Assembly: GCA_963833235.1 (NCBI GenBank)
Contig: CAWHXG010000001.1
Location: 806,001-870,000 of the forward strand
Direction: 5' to 3'
DNA length: 64,000 nt
Source of the DNA: CAWHXG01 sp963833235
GTDB taxonomy: Bacteria > Pseudomonadota > Alphaproteobacteria > Rhodobacterales > Rhodobacteraceae
Shown: positions 45,688-54,473 of the stretch, piece after piece
How the letters are laid out: the number at the start of each line of letters is the position of its first letter
Numbering within the stretch: position 1 is the first letter of the stretch
Position numbers and translations under genes: made by a program
Notes under the pieces: model-generated
Told to the model about the DNA's origin: nothing
The model's input: only the letters and a program-made list of their open reading frames with translations
Databases searched by the model: none

Positions 45688-46391
45688 GCCCCGCCGCCGC
45701 CCACCCGCCACGCACCTGGCAAGGGGTCCAGGCCGAAGTTCTGCGCCGCATCCAGTGCCGCACCTGGCCTCCCGGCACGCTGATCCCGCCGGAGGCGCGC
45801 CTGGCTGCCGAATTCGGCTGCGCCCGCGCCACCGTCAACCGGGCGCTCCAGGCCCTGGCCGACGACGGGCTGCTCGACAGGCGCCGCCGCGCCGGCACGC
45901 GGGTGGCCCTGCATCCCGTGCGCAAGGCGGTGCTCGACATCCCGGTCATCCGCCATGAGATCGAGGCCCTCGACGCCGCCTACGCCCACCGCCTCACCCA
46001 CGATGCCATCGGCGATCCCCCCGCTCCGGTCGCCGCGCAGATGCGCCTGCGTCCCGGCGCCGCCCGGCAGGTCGGCACGCTGCATCTGGCGGATGGCGCG
46101 CCCTACATGGTCGAGGAACGCTGGATCAACACCGCCACCGTGCCCGCCGCTTCCGCCGCCGATTTCGCCGCCATCAGCGCCAACGAATGGCTGGTGCTCC
46201 AGGCCCCCTACAGCAAGGGCGACATCTCCTTTTCCGCCGATGGCGCCACCCCGGCCGAGGCCGCGGCGTTGCGCATCGCCCCGGGCGCGCCGCTCTTTAC
46301 CATCGAGCGCCTCACCTGGCACGAGGCGCGCACCGTCACCCTCGTGCGACAGGCCTTCGCCCCCGGCTACGTCATGCGCACGGGCGTGTGA
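45684..46391 (+). CDS. hutC: histidine utilization repressor (GntR/UTRA family)
   Basis: Repressor of 235 residues with an N-terminal GntR winged helix (PPEARLAAEFGCARATVNRA, then DRRRRAGTRVALHP) and a C-terminal UTRA effector domain (VGTLHLADGAPYMVEERWIN, WLVLQAPYSKGDISFSA, LFTIERLTWHEARTVTLVRQ). Known HutC proteins release DNA on binding urocanate. The start is GTG 45684 overlapping the hutF stop (GTGA); the frame open from 45081 is a shadow. The AGDISF-like and ERLTWH motifs are typical of HutC. Confidence 0.94.
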   Translation: MSPAAAHPPRTWQGVQAEVLRRIQCRTWPPGTLIPPEARLAAEFGCARATVNRALQALADDGLLDRRRRAGTRVALHPVRKAVLDIPVIRHEIEALDAAYAHRLTHDAIGDPPAPVAAQMRLRPGAARQVGTLHLADGAPYMVEERWINTATVPAASAADFAAISANEWLVLQAPYSKGDISFSADGATPAEAAALRIAPGAPLFTIERLTWHEARTVTLVRQAFAPGYVMRTGV

Positions 46392-46457
46392 TCCGGCCGC
46401 TTGCCGCTCCTCGCGAAGCGGACTGGGTTGGGGTGACTAAGTCCGGGAGACCTCACC

Positions 46458-46712
46458 ATGAAGACGGTCAACATCCACGAGGCGAAGACCCATCTGTCGC
46501 GGCTCGTCGAAGAAGCGGCCACCGGGGCGCCCTTCGTGATCGCGCGGGCCGGAAAGCCGCTGGTCAAGGTCACCGCCCTCCCCGCGGCCGATGCGCCGGC
46601 GCCCCGGCGGCCGGGCTTTCTCGCTGGCCAGATCCGGGTGCCCGACGATTTCGACCGGATGGAGGAGGCCGCCCTCGCCGCCGCCTTCGAGAGCGGCGGC
46701 CCGGCCGGCTGA
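46458..46712 (+). CDS. antitoxin of the Phd/YefM type
   Basis: Small protein of 84 residues starting MKTVNIHEAKTHLSRLVEEA, the conserved N-terminal dimer and DNA-binding segment of Phd/YefM/VapB-like antitoxins, followed by FVIARAGKPLVKV. The C-terminal 35 residues would form the toxin-binding tail. It is 14 bases upstream of a PIN-domain toxin and reads in the same direction, giving a type II toxin-antitoxin module. A GGGAGA ribosome site precedes the ATG. Confidence 0.88.
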   Translation: MKTVNIHEAKTHLSRLVEEAATGAPFVIARAGKPLVKVTALPAADAPAPRRPGFLAGQIRVPDDFDRMEEAALAAAFESGGPAG

Positions 46713-46726
46713 GGCACTGCGTCCCC

Positions 46727-47113
46727 ATGCGGCTGATCTTCGACACCCACCTGCTCCTCCGGGCCGCCGCCATGCCGGAGCGGCTGACCGAACCGGCCCG
46801 CCGCCTGCTGGAGGACCCGGGCACCGAGCCTGTCTTCAGCTCCGCCAGCCTGTGGGAGATCGTCATCAAGGCCGTCCTCGGCCGCGCCGATTTCACCGTC
46901 GCGCCCGAGGCCCTGTGGCGCGGGCTTATGGCCAACGGCTATGAGGAGCTGCCGGTCAACGGGCGGCATACCCTGGCGGTGGCCGCGCTGCCGCCGCTTC
47001 ACCGCGACCCGTTAGACCGGCTGCTGGTCGCCCAGGCGCAGGTGGAGGAGATCGGCCTCGTCACCTCCGACGCGCAGGTCGCCGCCTATCCCGGGCACAT
47101 CCGGCTGGTCTAG
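46727..47113 (+). CDS. vapC: PIN-domain ribonuclease toxin (VapC type)
   Basis: PIN-domain protein of 128 residues, presumably a magnesium-dependent RNase. Acidic residues expected for the site are in LIFDTHLLL, SASLWEIVIK, DPLDRLLVAQAQ and LVTSDAQVAAYP. The start is ATG 46727; the frame open from 46187 is a shadow. Paired with the Phd-type antitoxin at 46458-46712. Its place between the hut genes and an unrelated regulator suggests a separately acquired module, though base use is not obviously different. Confidence 0.9.
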   Translation: MRLIFDTHLLLRAAAMPERLTEPARRLLEDPGTEPVFSSASLWEIVIKAVLGRADFTVAPEALWRGLMANGYEELPVNGRHTLAVAALPPLHRDPLDRLLVAQAQVEEIGLVTSDAQVAAYPGHIRLV

Positions 47114-47149
47114 CTCTGGGCACCCCCGCCCCGCGGCCGGCCGCCCCGC

Positions 47150-47962
47150 CTAAGGCGCATCGCCCGCCTCGGCGGCGAGATCGCACAGCAGCGCCGGTAC
47201 CCTGTCCGGCCCCGTGATCGCCCGGCGGACCATGCTGTCGAACTTCGCGGTGAACGTCTCGATCTGCTCGGCCGAGGTCACCACCATGTAGCCCTCGCCA
47301 AGGAACAGCGCCGCGCGGATCTGCCCGAAGACCGTGAAGGCCGGGCTGTAGAGCTCCCGCCCGTCGAACAGGTGCACCCTCGTCGCGGGATAGCCCGCCT
47401 CCACCTGCCCGGCCATGTAGGTCAACTGCGCCGCAGCCTGCGCGCGGGTCAGATGCCGCCAGAGGCCGGTGCGGTGAGCGACGCTGTGCAGCATCTCGAA
47501 GCCAAGCGCGATTTCCAGATGCGGGTCCCGCACCCCCACCATCTGCAGCAGCGCGTCGTCCTGCGGGCCGCGGCGCAGCTCCGGCCGGCCGAGAATGTCG
47601 GGGATCGTGGAAGGCGCGTAGCGGATCGTCATCCCCGCCACCTCGCGTTTCCAACAGTCGAGCGGGGTCAACAGATCGGGCCGCCCGGCCTCGGCGAAGT
47701 CGATGCTGGCCGTCACCTCCTGACGCCCCGAGGGCGCCGTCTCGATGCAGAGCAACCAGTCGACCGAGACGCCGCGCGCCTCGGCGATGGCGCGCAGGCT
47801 CTCCGCGCGGGGCAGGCGCAGGTTGCCGGGCGAAAGGAACTGCCCAAGCGCCGAACGATCCAGCCCCGTGTCGCGCAGGAAAGCAGCCTTTCCACCGGCG
47901 TCGCCCTCCAGCAGCTCGGTCAGGCGGCTTCGGAAGCCCTCGGCCAGCGCATCTCGATCCAT
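47150..47962 (-). CDS. XRE-type transcriptional regulator with C-terminal sensor-like domain
   Basis: Regulator of 270 residues. Residues about 12-70 form an XRE helix-turn-helix (KAAFLRDTGLDRSALGQFLS with recognition helix near LRLPRAESLRAIAEARG). The C-terminal 190 residues (from DFAEAGRPDLL to the end) include helical segments such as LEIALGFEMLHSVAHR and RAQAAAQLTYMAGQVE; the layout loosely recalls C-terminal domains of actinobacterial XRE regulators, but no ligand can be named. A 14-base palindrome lies 21-34 bases upstream. It is divergent to a fatty acid desaturase and may control it. Confidence 0.82.
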   Translation of the reverse strand: MDRDALAEGFRSRLTELLEGDAGGKAAFLRDTGLDRSALGQFLSPGNLRLPRAESLRAIAEARGVSVDWLLCIETAPSGRQEVTASIDFAEAGRPDLLTPLDCWKREVAGMTIRYAPSTIPDILGRPELRRGPQDDALLQMVGVRDPHLEIALGFEMLHSVAHRTGLWRHLTRAQAAAQLTYMAGQVEAGYPATRVHLFDGRELYSPAFTVFGQIRAALFLGEGYMVVTSAEQIETFTAKFDSMVRRAITGPDRVPALLCDLAAEAGDAP

Positions 47963-47982
47963 TTCTTGAATTCACTCCGTTT

Positions 47983-47996
47983 GGGTAGATCTACCC
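47983..47996. promoter_or_regulatory. palindromic operator candidate
   Basis: GGGTAGATCTACCC is a perfect 14-base palindrome in the 121-base gap between the XRE regulator and the desaturase. It lies 21-34 bases upstream of the regulator start codon, where it would overlap its promoter or transcript start, so autoregulation is likely; control of the desaturase from the same site is possible. Confidence 0.6.
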
Positions 47997-48083
47997 GATC
48001 TGGTGTTTGTTAACCTCTAATTATCGTCTTCGAGATCGAATGCACAGGATTGCAGCGAGCGAGGCAACCTGTTCCATGGCCCC

Positions 48084-49034
48084 ATGACCAGTCTTGACGT
48101 AACGCCACCCCCCCGCCCCGCACGCCCTCTCGCCGTCGCCCGCGTCGATTGGCCCACCGTCTTTCTCACCGCCGGCGTCTTCGCAGCGTTCCTTGCCACG
48201 CTCGTCTTCGGCGCCGCCATCGGGCCGTGGGCCATGCTTCTGGCGATGACGCTGATCCTCACGCAGCATGCTTCCCTGCAGCACGAGATGCTGCACGGGC
48301 ATCCGTTCCGGGATCGACGCTGGAACGATGCCCTGGCCTTCCTGCCGCTGGGCCTCGCCTTCCCCTACGAGCGGTTCCGCGCCTTGCATCTGGCCCACCA
48401 CTTCGACCCACGGCTCACGGACCCATACGAGGACCCCGAGAGCAACTATCTGGATCCCACCGTCTGGGCGACGATGCCGCCGGCCGCGCGCCGGCTCTAC
48501 AGGCTCAACAACACCCTCTCGGGACGGATGGCGCTTGGCCCCGCGCTGACCACCTTGCAGTTCTATCGCGGCGAGTGGCGGCGGCTGCGGCAGGGCGATG
48601 CGCCGGTGCGGCGCGCCTGGGTCAAGCACGGGCTGGGGTTGCTTGCCCTCGCAGGCGTGGTGGCAGCACTCAATACCGGGCCGCTCTGGCCCTATCTCGT
48701 GGCGGCCTATCTGCACCAGTCCGTCCTGCGCATCCGCACCTTCGCCGAGCATCGGGCGCACGAGGCGGCGGCCGGGCGAAGCGTGATCATAGAGGACCGC
48801 GGGCCGCTGGCGCTGCTTTTCCTCAACAACAACTTCCATGCTGTCCACCACGCGCATCCCAACCTGCCGTGGTATGAATTGCCCCGCGCCTACGCCCTGC
48901 GCCGCGAAAGCTTCCTGCGCCGCAACCGCGGCTACCGCTATCGCTCCTATGCCGCGCTTTTTCGGCAGCATCTCTTCCGGGCGAAGGATCCCGTGCCGCA
49001 CCCGCTGCGGCAGGCCCGCCCCGGCAGCGGCTGA
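48084..49034 (+). CDS. membrane fatty acid desaturase
   Basis: Di-iron membrane desaturase or hydroxylase of 316 residues. Three histidine boxes are present: QHEMLHGHP (HxxxH), HLAHHFDP (HxxHH) and NNNFHAVHHAHP (HxxHH), with hydrophobic segments near residues 28-60 and 190-215. Such proteins introduce double bonds into fatty acyl chains or modify carotenoids and other lipids; the acyl substrate is not predictable. No partner ferredoxin is adjacent. The start is ATG 48084. Divergent from the XRE regulator with a shared palindrome. Confidence 0.9.
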   Translation: MTSLDVTPPPRPARPLAVARVDWPTVFLTAGVFAAFLATLVFGAAIGPWAMLLAMTLILTQHASLQHEMLHGHPFRDRRWNDALAFLPLGLAFPYERFRALHLAHHFDPRLTDPYEDPESNYLDPTVWATMPPAARRLYRLNNTLSGRMALGPALTTLQFYRGEWRRLRQGDAPVRRAWVKHGLGLLALAGVVAALNTGPLWPYLVAAYLHQSVLRIRTFAEHRAHEAAAGRSVIIEDRGPLALLFLNNNFHAVHHAHPNLPWYELPRAYALRRESFLRRNRGYRYRSYAALFRQHLFRAKDPVPHPLRQARPGSG

Positions 49035-49455
49035 GGAATTCCCGATCGGTTTGGTCCAATTCCGCCGGACGGACAAATAGCTCGTACCGGCGCTCAATCC
49101 TCCACCGCGCCGCGGGTCGGCTTAGGTGGCCCGGCTCCGGCCCTTTGCCGGTCCCGCGTCGCCTTGCCCACGCCAGCGCCATTCTTGCGCTGGCGGCGCG
49201 GCTCCCATGGCTGAACCGGCGCCCGGCATCGACTTGCGCCACCGCGACCTTGTGACCTCGCCGATGACATCTGTGCCATGATCCTGCCGGGCGGGATGAA
49301 GAAATGTCCTGCGAGTTCCACCAAGGCCGGGCAGAAAATGCCCATGGCAGGAGATGATTGCGTCTCCCGACTGAGATCCGACCGATCCCCGCACGGCCAG
49401 CGACGCGATATCGCAAGGGCCTGCCGCCGCCGGAAAGCGGCGGCAGGCATAAGGA
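49035..49455. other. intergenic region between desaturase and EF-hand genes
   Basis: This 421-base gap between convergent genes has no convincing gene. One minus-strand frame at 49094-49279 (61 residues, very Arg/Gly/Ala-rich, starting MAQMSSARSQG) has only a weak ribosome site and reads like noise from G+C-rich DNA; I do not call it. No clear terminator was found. Confidence 0.5.
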
Positions 49456-49929
49456 TCAGCGCACGGGGCGTTCCGGCCGATCGCCGCCGCGATTGCCCTC
49501 TCCGGCGCCACGGACCGGCCGGTCGTCTGCATCGATATCGCCGTCTCCGTCTCGGTCGAGCCGGGCGGTGAGCCGCTCCGCCGGGGCGGTCATCTCGGCG
49601 CCCGTAACGCTGCCATCGCCATCCGCGTCGAGCGCCTGGAACCTGTCGACCATTCGCGCGCGCCCCTGCTCGGCATCGAGCGCGGCATATTCCTCCAGGG
49701 TCAGTTGCCCGTCTCCATCGGCGTCGAAGCGGGACAGCCGCTCTGACAGGGCGGCGCCGATCTCGGCTTGCGTCACGGCGCCGTCGCCGTTGGCATCGTA
49801 TTGCTCGAGGGTCATCGCGGCCCGGCGGCCACGATCCGGCCCGCCGGCATGGTGGCCGGCCTGCGCCTGGGCCGCGAGGGTGGTGGCCATCAGCGCGAGG
49901 GCGGCGATGGCAGTGGTGCGGAGTTTCAT
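49456..49929 (-). CDS. EF-hand calcium-binding periplasmic protein
   Basis: Exported protein of 157 residues with a signal peptide (KLRTTAIAALALMATTLAAQ). The mature part carries four EF-hand-type loops: DANGDGAVTQAE, DADGDGQLTLEE, DADGDGSVTGAE and DRDGDGDIDADD, with the last the least canonical. It probably binds calcium or another divalent cation in the periplasm. ATG 49929 has GAAGGGAAAG upstream, so it is preferred to ATG 49944. It is divergent from a two-component system, which suggests that the sensor kinase controls it in response to an ion or envelope signal. Confidence 0.9.
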   Translation of the reverse strand: MKLRTTAIAALALMATTLAAQAQAGHHAGGPDRGRRAAMTLEQYDANGDGAVTQAEIGAALSERLSRFDADGDGQLTLEEYAALDAEQGRARMVDRFQALDADGDGSVTGAEMTAPAERLTARLDRDGDGDIDADDRPVRGAGEGNRGGDRPERPVR

Positions 49930-50100
49930 GATCTTTCCCTTCATGTTGTCGAGGTGGCTGATCTAGGGACCCTGCGTCGCAGCGCTGTCCCGCCGCGCGC
50001 CCGATTTGTAACCGCGCGTCGCGGCGCGGCCCGTTTGCGACGGATGGCGACGACAATCCCGGTGCGCGCCGCCTCGCCGCGGCATAAGACTGTGCGCGAG

Positions 50101-50847
50101 ATGATCCAGACCGCTGCCCCTCCCGGCTTTCCCGATGCCCGCATCCTGGTGGTCGACGATCACCGCGAGATCCGCGATGCGCTGACGGAGTATCTGCGGC
50201 GAAACGGCCTGCGGGCCGAGGGTGCGCGCGACGCGGTGGCCATGGATGCGGCGCGGCGACGGGCGCGGTTCGATCTGATCGTGCTCGACGTCATGCTGCC
50301 GGGCGAGGACGGGCTTTCGATCTGCCGGCGGCTGCGGGCGGAGGGCGACCAGCCGGTGCTGATGCTGACCGCGCTCGGCGAGGACGTGGACCGGATCGTG
50401 GGGCTGGAGCTGGGCGCCGACGACTACCTGTCCAAGCCCTTCAACCCCCGCGAGGTGCTGGCGCGGATCAAGGCGATCCTGCGCCGGTCGGAGCGGGTGG
50501 AGCGGGTCGGCGGCGGGCTGGGCGGCCAGCGGCTGCGCTTCGGGCCCTGGGTGCTCGACGTCGACAGGCGGACGCTGATCGCCCAGGACAGCGCCGAGAC
50601 CGGGCTGACCACCGCCGAGTTCCGCCTGCTGACCGTGCTGCTGGAGCGGCCGCGTCTTGTGCTGTCGCGCGACAGGCTGCTGGACCTGACCGCGGGGCGC
50701 ACCGGCGGGCCCTTCGACCGGGCGATCGACAATCAGGTGAGCCGGCTGCGGCGGAAGATAGAGGCCGATCCTGCGGCGCCGGAGATCATCGCGACCGTGC
50801 GCGGCGGCGGTTATTCCCTGACGGTGGACGTGGTGATGGTGCCGTGA
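50101..50847 (+). CDS. OmpR-family response regulator
   Basis: Response regulator of 248 residues. The receiver has Asp19-Asp20 (ILVVDDHREIR), the phosphoacceptor Asp63 (LIVLDVMLPGEDG), Thr in LMLTALGED and Lys in DYLSKPFNPREV. The C-terminal winged helix (LTTAEFRLLTVLLERPRLVL, RAIDNQVSRLRRKIEADP, IATVRGGGYSL) is OmpR type. ATG 50101 is the start; the frame open from 49768 is a shadow of the EF-hand gene. It overlaps the kinase gene by four bases (GTGA). Confidence 0.95.
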   Translation: MIQTAAPPGFPDARILVVDDHREIRDALTEYLRRNGLRAEGARDAVAMDAARRRARFDLIVLDVMLPGEDGLSICRRLRAEGDQPVLMLTALGEDVDRIVGLELGADDYLSKPFNPREVLARIKAILRRSERVERVGGGLGGQRLRFGPWVLDVDRRTLIAQDSAETGLTTAEFRLLTVLLERPRLVLSRDRLLDLTAGRTGGPFDRAIDNQVSRLRRKIEADPAAPEIIATVRGGGYSLTVDVVMVP

Positions 50848-52268
50848 GCGGCGCGGGCGCCGCCGCGAAGGGCGCGTTCGGCTGGCTGCGCCGCCCGCGC
50901 GGCCTGCGCGCGCAGCTGATCGCGCTCCTCCTCATCGCCCTGTCTGCCGCCACGATTGCCAGCGCGGTGCTGTTCCTTGATGAACGCGGCCGGGCGCTGC
51001 GGCTTTCGGTGGCCGAAGAGGCCGTGGGCCGGGTCGCCGGCGTGGCGGAAGGCCTGCGGGATGCGGCGCCGCCCGACCGCCCGGCGCTGTTGCGCGCCGC
51101 GGGCGAGCCGGGGCTGCGGCTGGCGTTGGATGCCCGACCAAGGGCGGGGGGCCGCGGCGCGCGACCGCTGGCGGCGCTTGCCGCGCGGCTGGCGGCCGAG
51201 GCGGGGGTGTCGCCGGGCGATCTGCGTATTGCCCTGCGCGGCGCCCCGGACGGGCGTGGCGGCCGGCCCGGCGCGGGCAGCGCGCGGGACGGGCCGCAGC
51301 AGCTGCTCGTCTCGATCCGCGTCGACCCCGCGAGCTGGCTGAACGCCACCTTCGCCGAGCGACCTGCGCCGCTGCAATGGGCCCGCCCGGCGCTGGCCAG
51401 CTTTGCCCTTGCCGCGGCCTTCCTGGCGGCAGTGGTCTGGCTGGCGGTGGGCCGGATCGTACGGCCGCTCGACGCGTTGGTACGGGCGGCCGACCGGCTG
51501 GGGCTGGAGGGCCCGGGCGCGCCGCTGCCGCTGACCGGTCCGGCGGAGGTGCAGCGGCTGACCGCGGCCTACAACGCCATGGCCGCCCGGCTGACCCGGC
51601 TGCTTGCCGAGCGCACGGCGATGCTGGCCGCGATCGGGCACGATCTGCGCTCGCCGGTCACCGCGATGCGGCTGCGGCTGGAGATGCTGGAGGCGGGTGA
51701 CGACCGTGAGCGGCTGACCCGCTGCCTGGGCGAGATCGAGGCGCTGGTGGAGGCGGGGCTGGCCCTGGCGCGCGGCACCGGGGCCGAGGAGGCGCTGGTG
51801 CCCGTGGACCCTTGGGCGCTGGTGCGCGACCTTGTGGCGGAATTGGCCGAGGGCGGCGCGGATGCGGCGCTGGAGTCCGCCGGGGCCGCAAGCTGGCCAG
51901 CAGGCGCAACGGTGGCGGCCCGGCCCCATGCGCTGCGCCGGGCCGTGCGCAACCTCGCCGAGAACGCGGTGCGGCACGGCGGTTCGGCGCGGATCGCCCT
52001 GCGCGCCCAGGCCGGTTGGCTTCGGATCGAGGTGCGCGACGCGGGGCCGGGCATCCCGCCGCAGGATCTGGAGCGGGTCTTCGGGCCCTTCGTGCGGCTG
52101 GAGGGCTCGCGCAGCCGCGAGACCGGCGGGGCCGGGCTGGGCCTGACCATCGCGCGCGCGGCGACAGAGGCGCAGGGCGGCACGCTGGTGCTGGAGACGC
52201 CGGAGAGCGGCGGCCTCCTGGCGGTGCTCAGTCTTCCGGCCGGCGCGCCTTTGTCGAAACCCGTCTAG
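50844..52268 (+). CDS. sensor histidine kinase
   Basis: Membrane histidine kinase of 474 residues, starting at GTG 50844. It has two membrane segments (residues about 21-45 and 175-200) enclosing a periplasmic sensor region of about 130 residues rich in Gly/Arg/Ala, a HAMP region (RIVRPLDALVRAADRLG), the phospho-His at about 266 (AIGHDLRSPVTAMRLRLEML), and the ATPase motifs LAENAVRHG (N box), RDAGPGIPP and GGAGLGLTIAR. It is the partner of the OmpR-type regulator; the divergent EF-hand gene is a probable target. The signal is unknown. Confidence 0.94.
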   Translation: MSGAGAAAKGAFGWLRRPRGLRAQLIALLLIALSAATIASAVLFLDERGRALRLSVAEEAVGRVAGVAEGLRDAAPPDRPALLRAAGEPGLRLALDARPRAGGRGARPLAALAARLAAEAGVSPGDLRIALRGAPDGRGGRPGAGSARDGPQQLLVSIRVDPASWLNATFAERPAPLQWARPALASFALAAAFLAAVVWLAVGRIVRPLDALVRAADRLGLEGPGAPLPLTGPAEVQRLTAAYNAMAARLTRLLAERTAMLAAIGHDLRSPVTAMRLRLEMLEAGDDRERLTRCLGEIEALVEAGLALARGTGAEEALVPVDPWALVRDLVAELAEGGADAALESAGAASWPAGATVAARPHALRRAVRNLAENAVRHGGSARIALRAQAGWLRIEVRDAGPGIPPQDLERVFGPFVRLEGSRSRETGGAGLGLTIARAATEAQGGTLVLETPESGGLLAVLSLPAGAPLSKPV

Positions 52269-52555
52269 GCGATCAGCCGGGGCCGGCCATTCGCGGCGGG
52301 TCGGGCGGCCCGGGCCATCGCAGGTGCTCCGCCGCCAGCTGCCGTCCCCAAAGCGGAGGCTGCGAACGGACGCAAGCGATGGCCACGGCCGGATGCCGGC
52401 CGGTCCGCCGGTATCGCCCCGGACCGAAGCCGTGGCGGCGCGTGATCCCAGACATCTCCGCGCTCGGCCGGCGAACGCTTCCCCGCCGGGTCACCCGGAG
52501 GGGGTGGCCGGGGCGCGGCGGGGCCTGTATCCCCATGGCAGACAGGGAGACCGAC

Positions 52556-53563
52556 ATGGCCAAGACGATGCGCGCGGTGATCGCCGAAGGGGCCGGGGGG
52601 CCCGAGGTTCTGCAGGTGGTCGAACGGCCGCGCCCGGTGCCCGGGCCGGGCGAGATCCTGGTGCGGGTCCATGCGGCGGGCATCAACCGGCCCGACGTGA
52701 TGCAGCGCCAGGGGATGTATCCGCCGCCAGAGGGCGCGGGCGACATCCTGGGGCTGGAGCTGGCCGGAACGGTCGAGGCGACGGGGCCGGGCGCCACGCG
52801 CTTCGCCACGGGCGCGCGGGTGATGGCGCTGGTGGCGGGCGGCGCCTATGCCGACTGGGCGGTGGTGCACGAGAGCAACGCGCTGCCTGTGCCCGAGGGC
52901 CTGAGCCTGACGGAGGCGGGCGCCGTGCCCGAGACCTTCCTGACCGTCTGGTCCAACGTCTTCCAGCGCGCCGGCCTGCAGCCCGGCGAGACCCTGCTGG
53001 TGCATGGCGGCACCTCGGGCATCGGCACGACGGCGACGCTTCTGGCGAAGGCCCTCGGCTCACCCGTGATCGTGACCTGCGGGACGGATGCGAAATGTGC
53101 CCGGGCCCGCGAGGTCGGCGCCGACGTGGCGATCAACTACCGCGAGCAGGATTTCGTGGAGGCCGCGCAGGAGGCCACCGGCGGCCGCGGGCCGGACGTG
53201 ATCCTCGACATGGTCGGCGGTGACTACATGCAGCGCAACCTCAAGGCCGTGGCCGTGGATGGCCGCATCGCGCAGATCGCCTTCCAGCACGGACCGAAGG
53301 CGCAGATGAACATGCTGCCGCTGATGATCAAGCGGCTGACGCTGACGGGCTCGACCCTGCGGGCGCGGCCGGTGGAGATGAAGGCGCGGCTGATCGCAGA
53401 CGTGGAGGCACGGGTGCTGCCGCTTCTGGCCGACGGACGGGTGCGCCCGGTGATGGACAGCACCCACGCGCTCGACGCCGTGCGGGACGCCCATGCGGCG
53501 ATGGACGCGGGCGACCACGTGGGCAAGATCGTGCTGCTGACCGGCGCCGGAGTAGCGGAGTGA
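52556..53563 (+). CDS. NAD(P)H:quinone oxidoreductase-like zinc-independent alcohol dehydrogenase
   Basis: MDR-superfamily protein of 335 residues, PIG3/quinone oxidoreductase type. The N-terminal catalytic domain has GEILVRVHAAGINRPDVMQR and GLELAGTVEATG; the Rossmann domain has LVHGGTSGIGTTATLLAKAL and NYREQDFVEAA. No zinc-ligand pattern is seen. ATG 52556 has GGGAG seven bases upstream and ATG 52535 is a weaker alternative. The 287 bases before it hold no evident gene. It is followed after 91 bases by the isomerase-like gene. Natural substrate unknown. Confidence 0.9.
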   Translation: MAKTMRAVIAEGAGGPEVLQVVERPRPVPGPGEILVRVHAAGINRPDVMQRQGMYPPPEGAGDILGLELAGTVEATGPGATRFATGARVMALVAGGAYADWAVVHESNALPVPEGLSLTEAGAVPETFLTVWSNVFQRAGLQPGETLLVHGGTSGIGTTATLLAKALGSPVIVTCGTDAKCARAREVGADVAINYREQDFVEAAQEATGGRGPDVILDMVGGDYMQRNLKAVAVDGRIAQIAFQHGPKAQMNMLPLMIKRLTLTGSTLRARPVEMKARLIADVEARVLPLLADGRVRPVMDSTHALDAVRDAHAAMDAGDHVGKIVLLTGAGVAE

Positions 53564-53654
53564 CGCAAGCGGGCGTGGCGCTGGCTGCAGCCAACGCGGC
53601 TCAGCGAAGCAGGCCTTTTCGCGGATGCCGCCTCCGTTCCGGTCGCAAGGCGCC

Positions 53655-54473
53655 ATGACTGACGTGACCTTCTCGGCCAATCTGGGCTATCTCTTCACCG
53701 GCATGCCGCTCGCCGATGCGATCCGGGCGGCGGCCGGCGCGGGCTTCGATGCGGTGGAGTGCCACTATCCCTACGACGAGCCGGAAGCCGATGTGCGCGC
53801 GGCCCTGGCCGAGACCGGCCTGCCGATGCTGGCATTGAACACCTGGCCCGGCGACCGCGCGGGGGGCGATTTCGGGCTGGCAGCGCTGCCCCATTGGCAG
53901 GAGGAGGCACGCGCCGCCATCGCCCGGGCGGTGGCCTATGCGGCGGCGACGGGTACCGCGGCGGTGCACGTGATGGCCGGCCGCACCGATGCCGGCCGGG
54001 AGGCCGAGACCGTCTACCGCGCCAACCTCGCCCATGCCTGCGACCTGGCGGCCCCGCACGGCATCGGCATCCTGACCGAGCCGATAAACCGCCGCGACGC
54101 GGAGCGCTATCACCTGAGCCATGTGGAGCAGGGCGCCGAGACGATCCGGGCGGTGGGGCGGCAGAACCTCAGGCTGATGTTCGACTGCTACCACACGCAG
54201 ATCATGCAGGGCGATCTGATCCGCCGGTTCGAAGCGCACCGCGATCTCATCGGCCACGTGCAGTTCGCCGCCGTGCCCGACCGGGGAGAACCCGAGGCGG
54301 GCGAGGTCGCCTATCCCGCGGTCCTGGCCGCCTTCCGCGATGCCGGCTGGACCACACCGCTCGGCGCGGAATACAAACCCCGCAGCGGCGACACGCGGGA
54401 TGGGCTGGGCTGGTTGGCCCGGTTCCGCGCGCGGCTGAATGGCCGCGGCGACGAACGGGAGGCAGAGGGATGA
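53655..54473 (+). CDS. hydroxypyruvate isomerase-like TIM-barrel protein
   Basis: Xylose-isomerase-like TIM barrel of 272 residues. It begins FSANLGYLFTGMPLADAIRA, and keeps metal-ligand segments ECHYPYDEP, ILTEPINRRD (Glu), MFDCYHTQIM (Asp and His) and AEYKPRS (Glu), the pattern of Hyi. Hydroxypyruvate isomerase converts hydroxypyruvate to tartronate semialdehyde, but members also act on other 2- and 3-keto acids. ATG 53655 has AAGG upstream; earlier starts in the open frame lack support. Its stop overlaps the next dehydrogenase start (ATGA). Confidence 0.88.
   Translation: MTDVTFSANLGYLFTGMPLADAIRAAAGAGFDAVECHYPYDEPEADVRAALAETGLPMLALNTWPGDRAGGDFGLAALPHWQEEARAAIARAVAYAAATGTAAVHVMAGRTDAGREAETVYRANLAHACDLAAPHGIGILTEPINRRDAERYHLSHVEQGAETIRAVGRQNLRLMFDCYHTQIMQGDLIRRFEAHRDLIGHVQFAAVPDRGEPEAGEVAYPAVLAAFRDAGWTTPLGAEYKPRSGDTRDGLGWLARFRARLNGRGDEREAEG

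Noticed and set aside
47133..47144. GCGGCCGGCCGC palindrome between convergent vapC and XRE genes
   Set aside because: It could be a weak terminator, but such palindromes are common by chance at this G+C content and no loop or T-run is present.
49094..49279. Small minus-strand frame of 61 codons between desaturase and EF-hand genes
   Set aside because: Very Arg/Gly/Ala-rich, weak ribosome site and no family pattern; typical of chance frames in this base composition.
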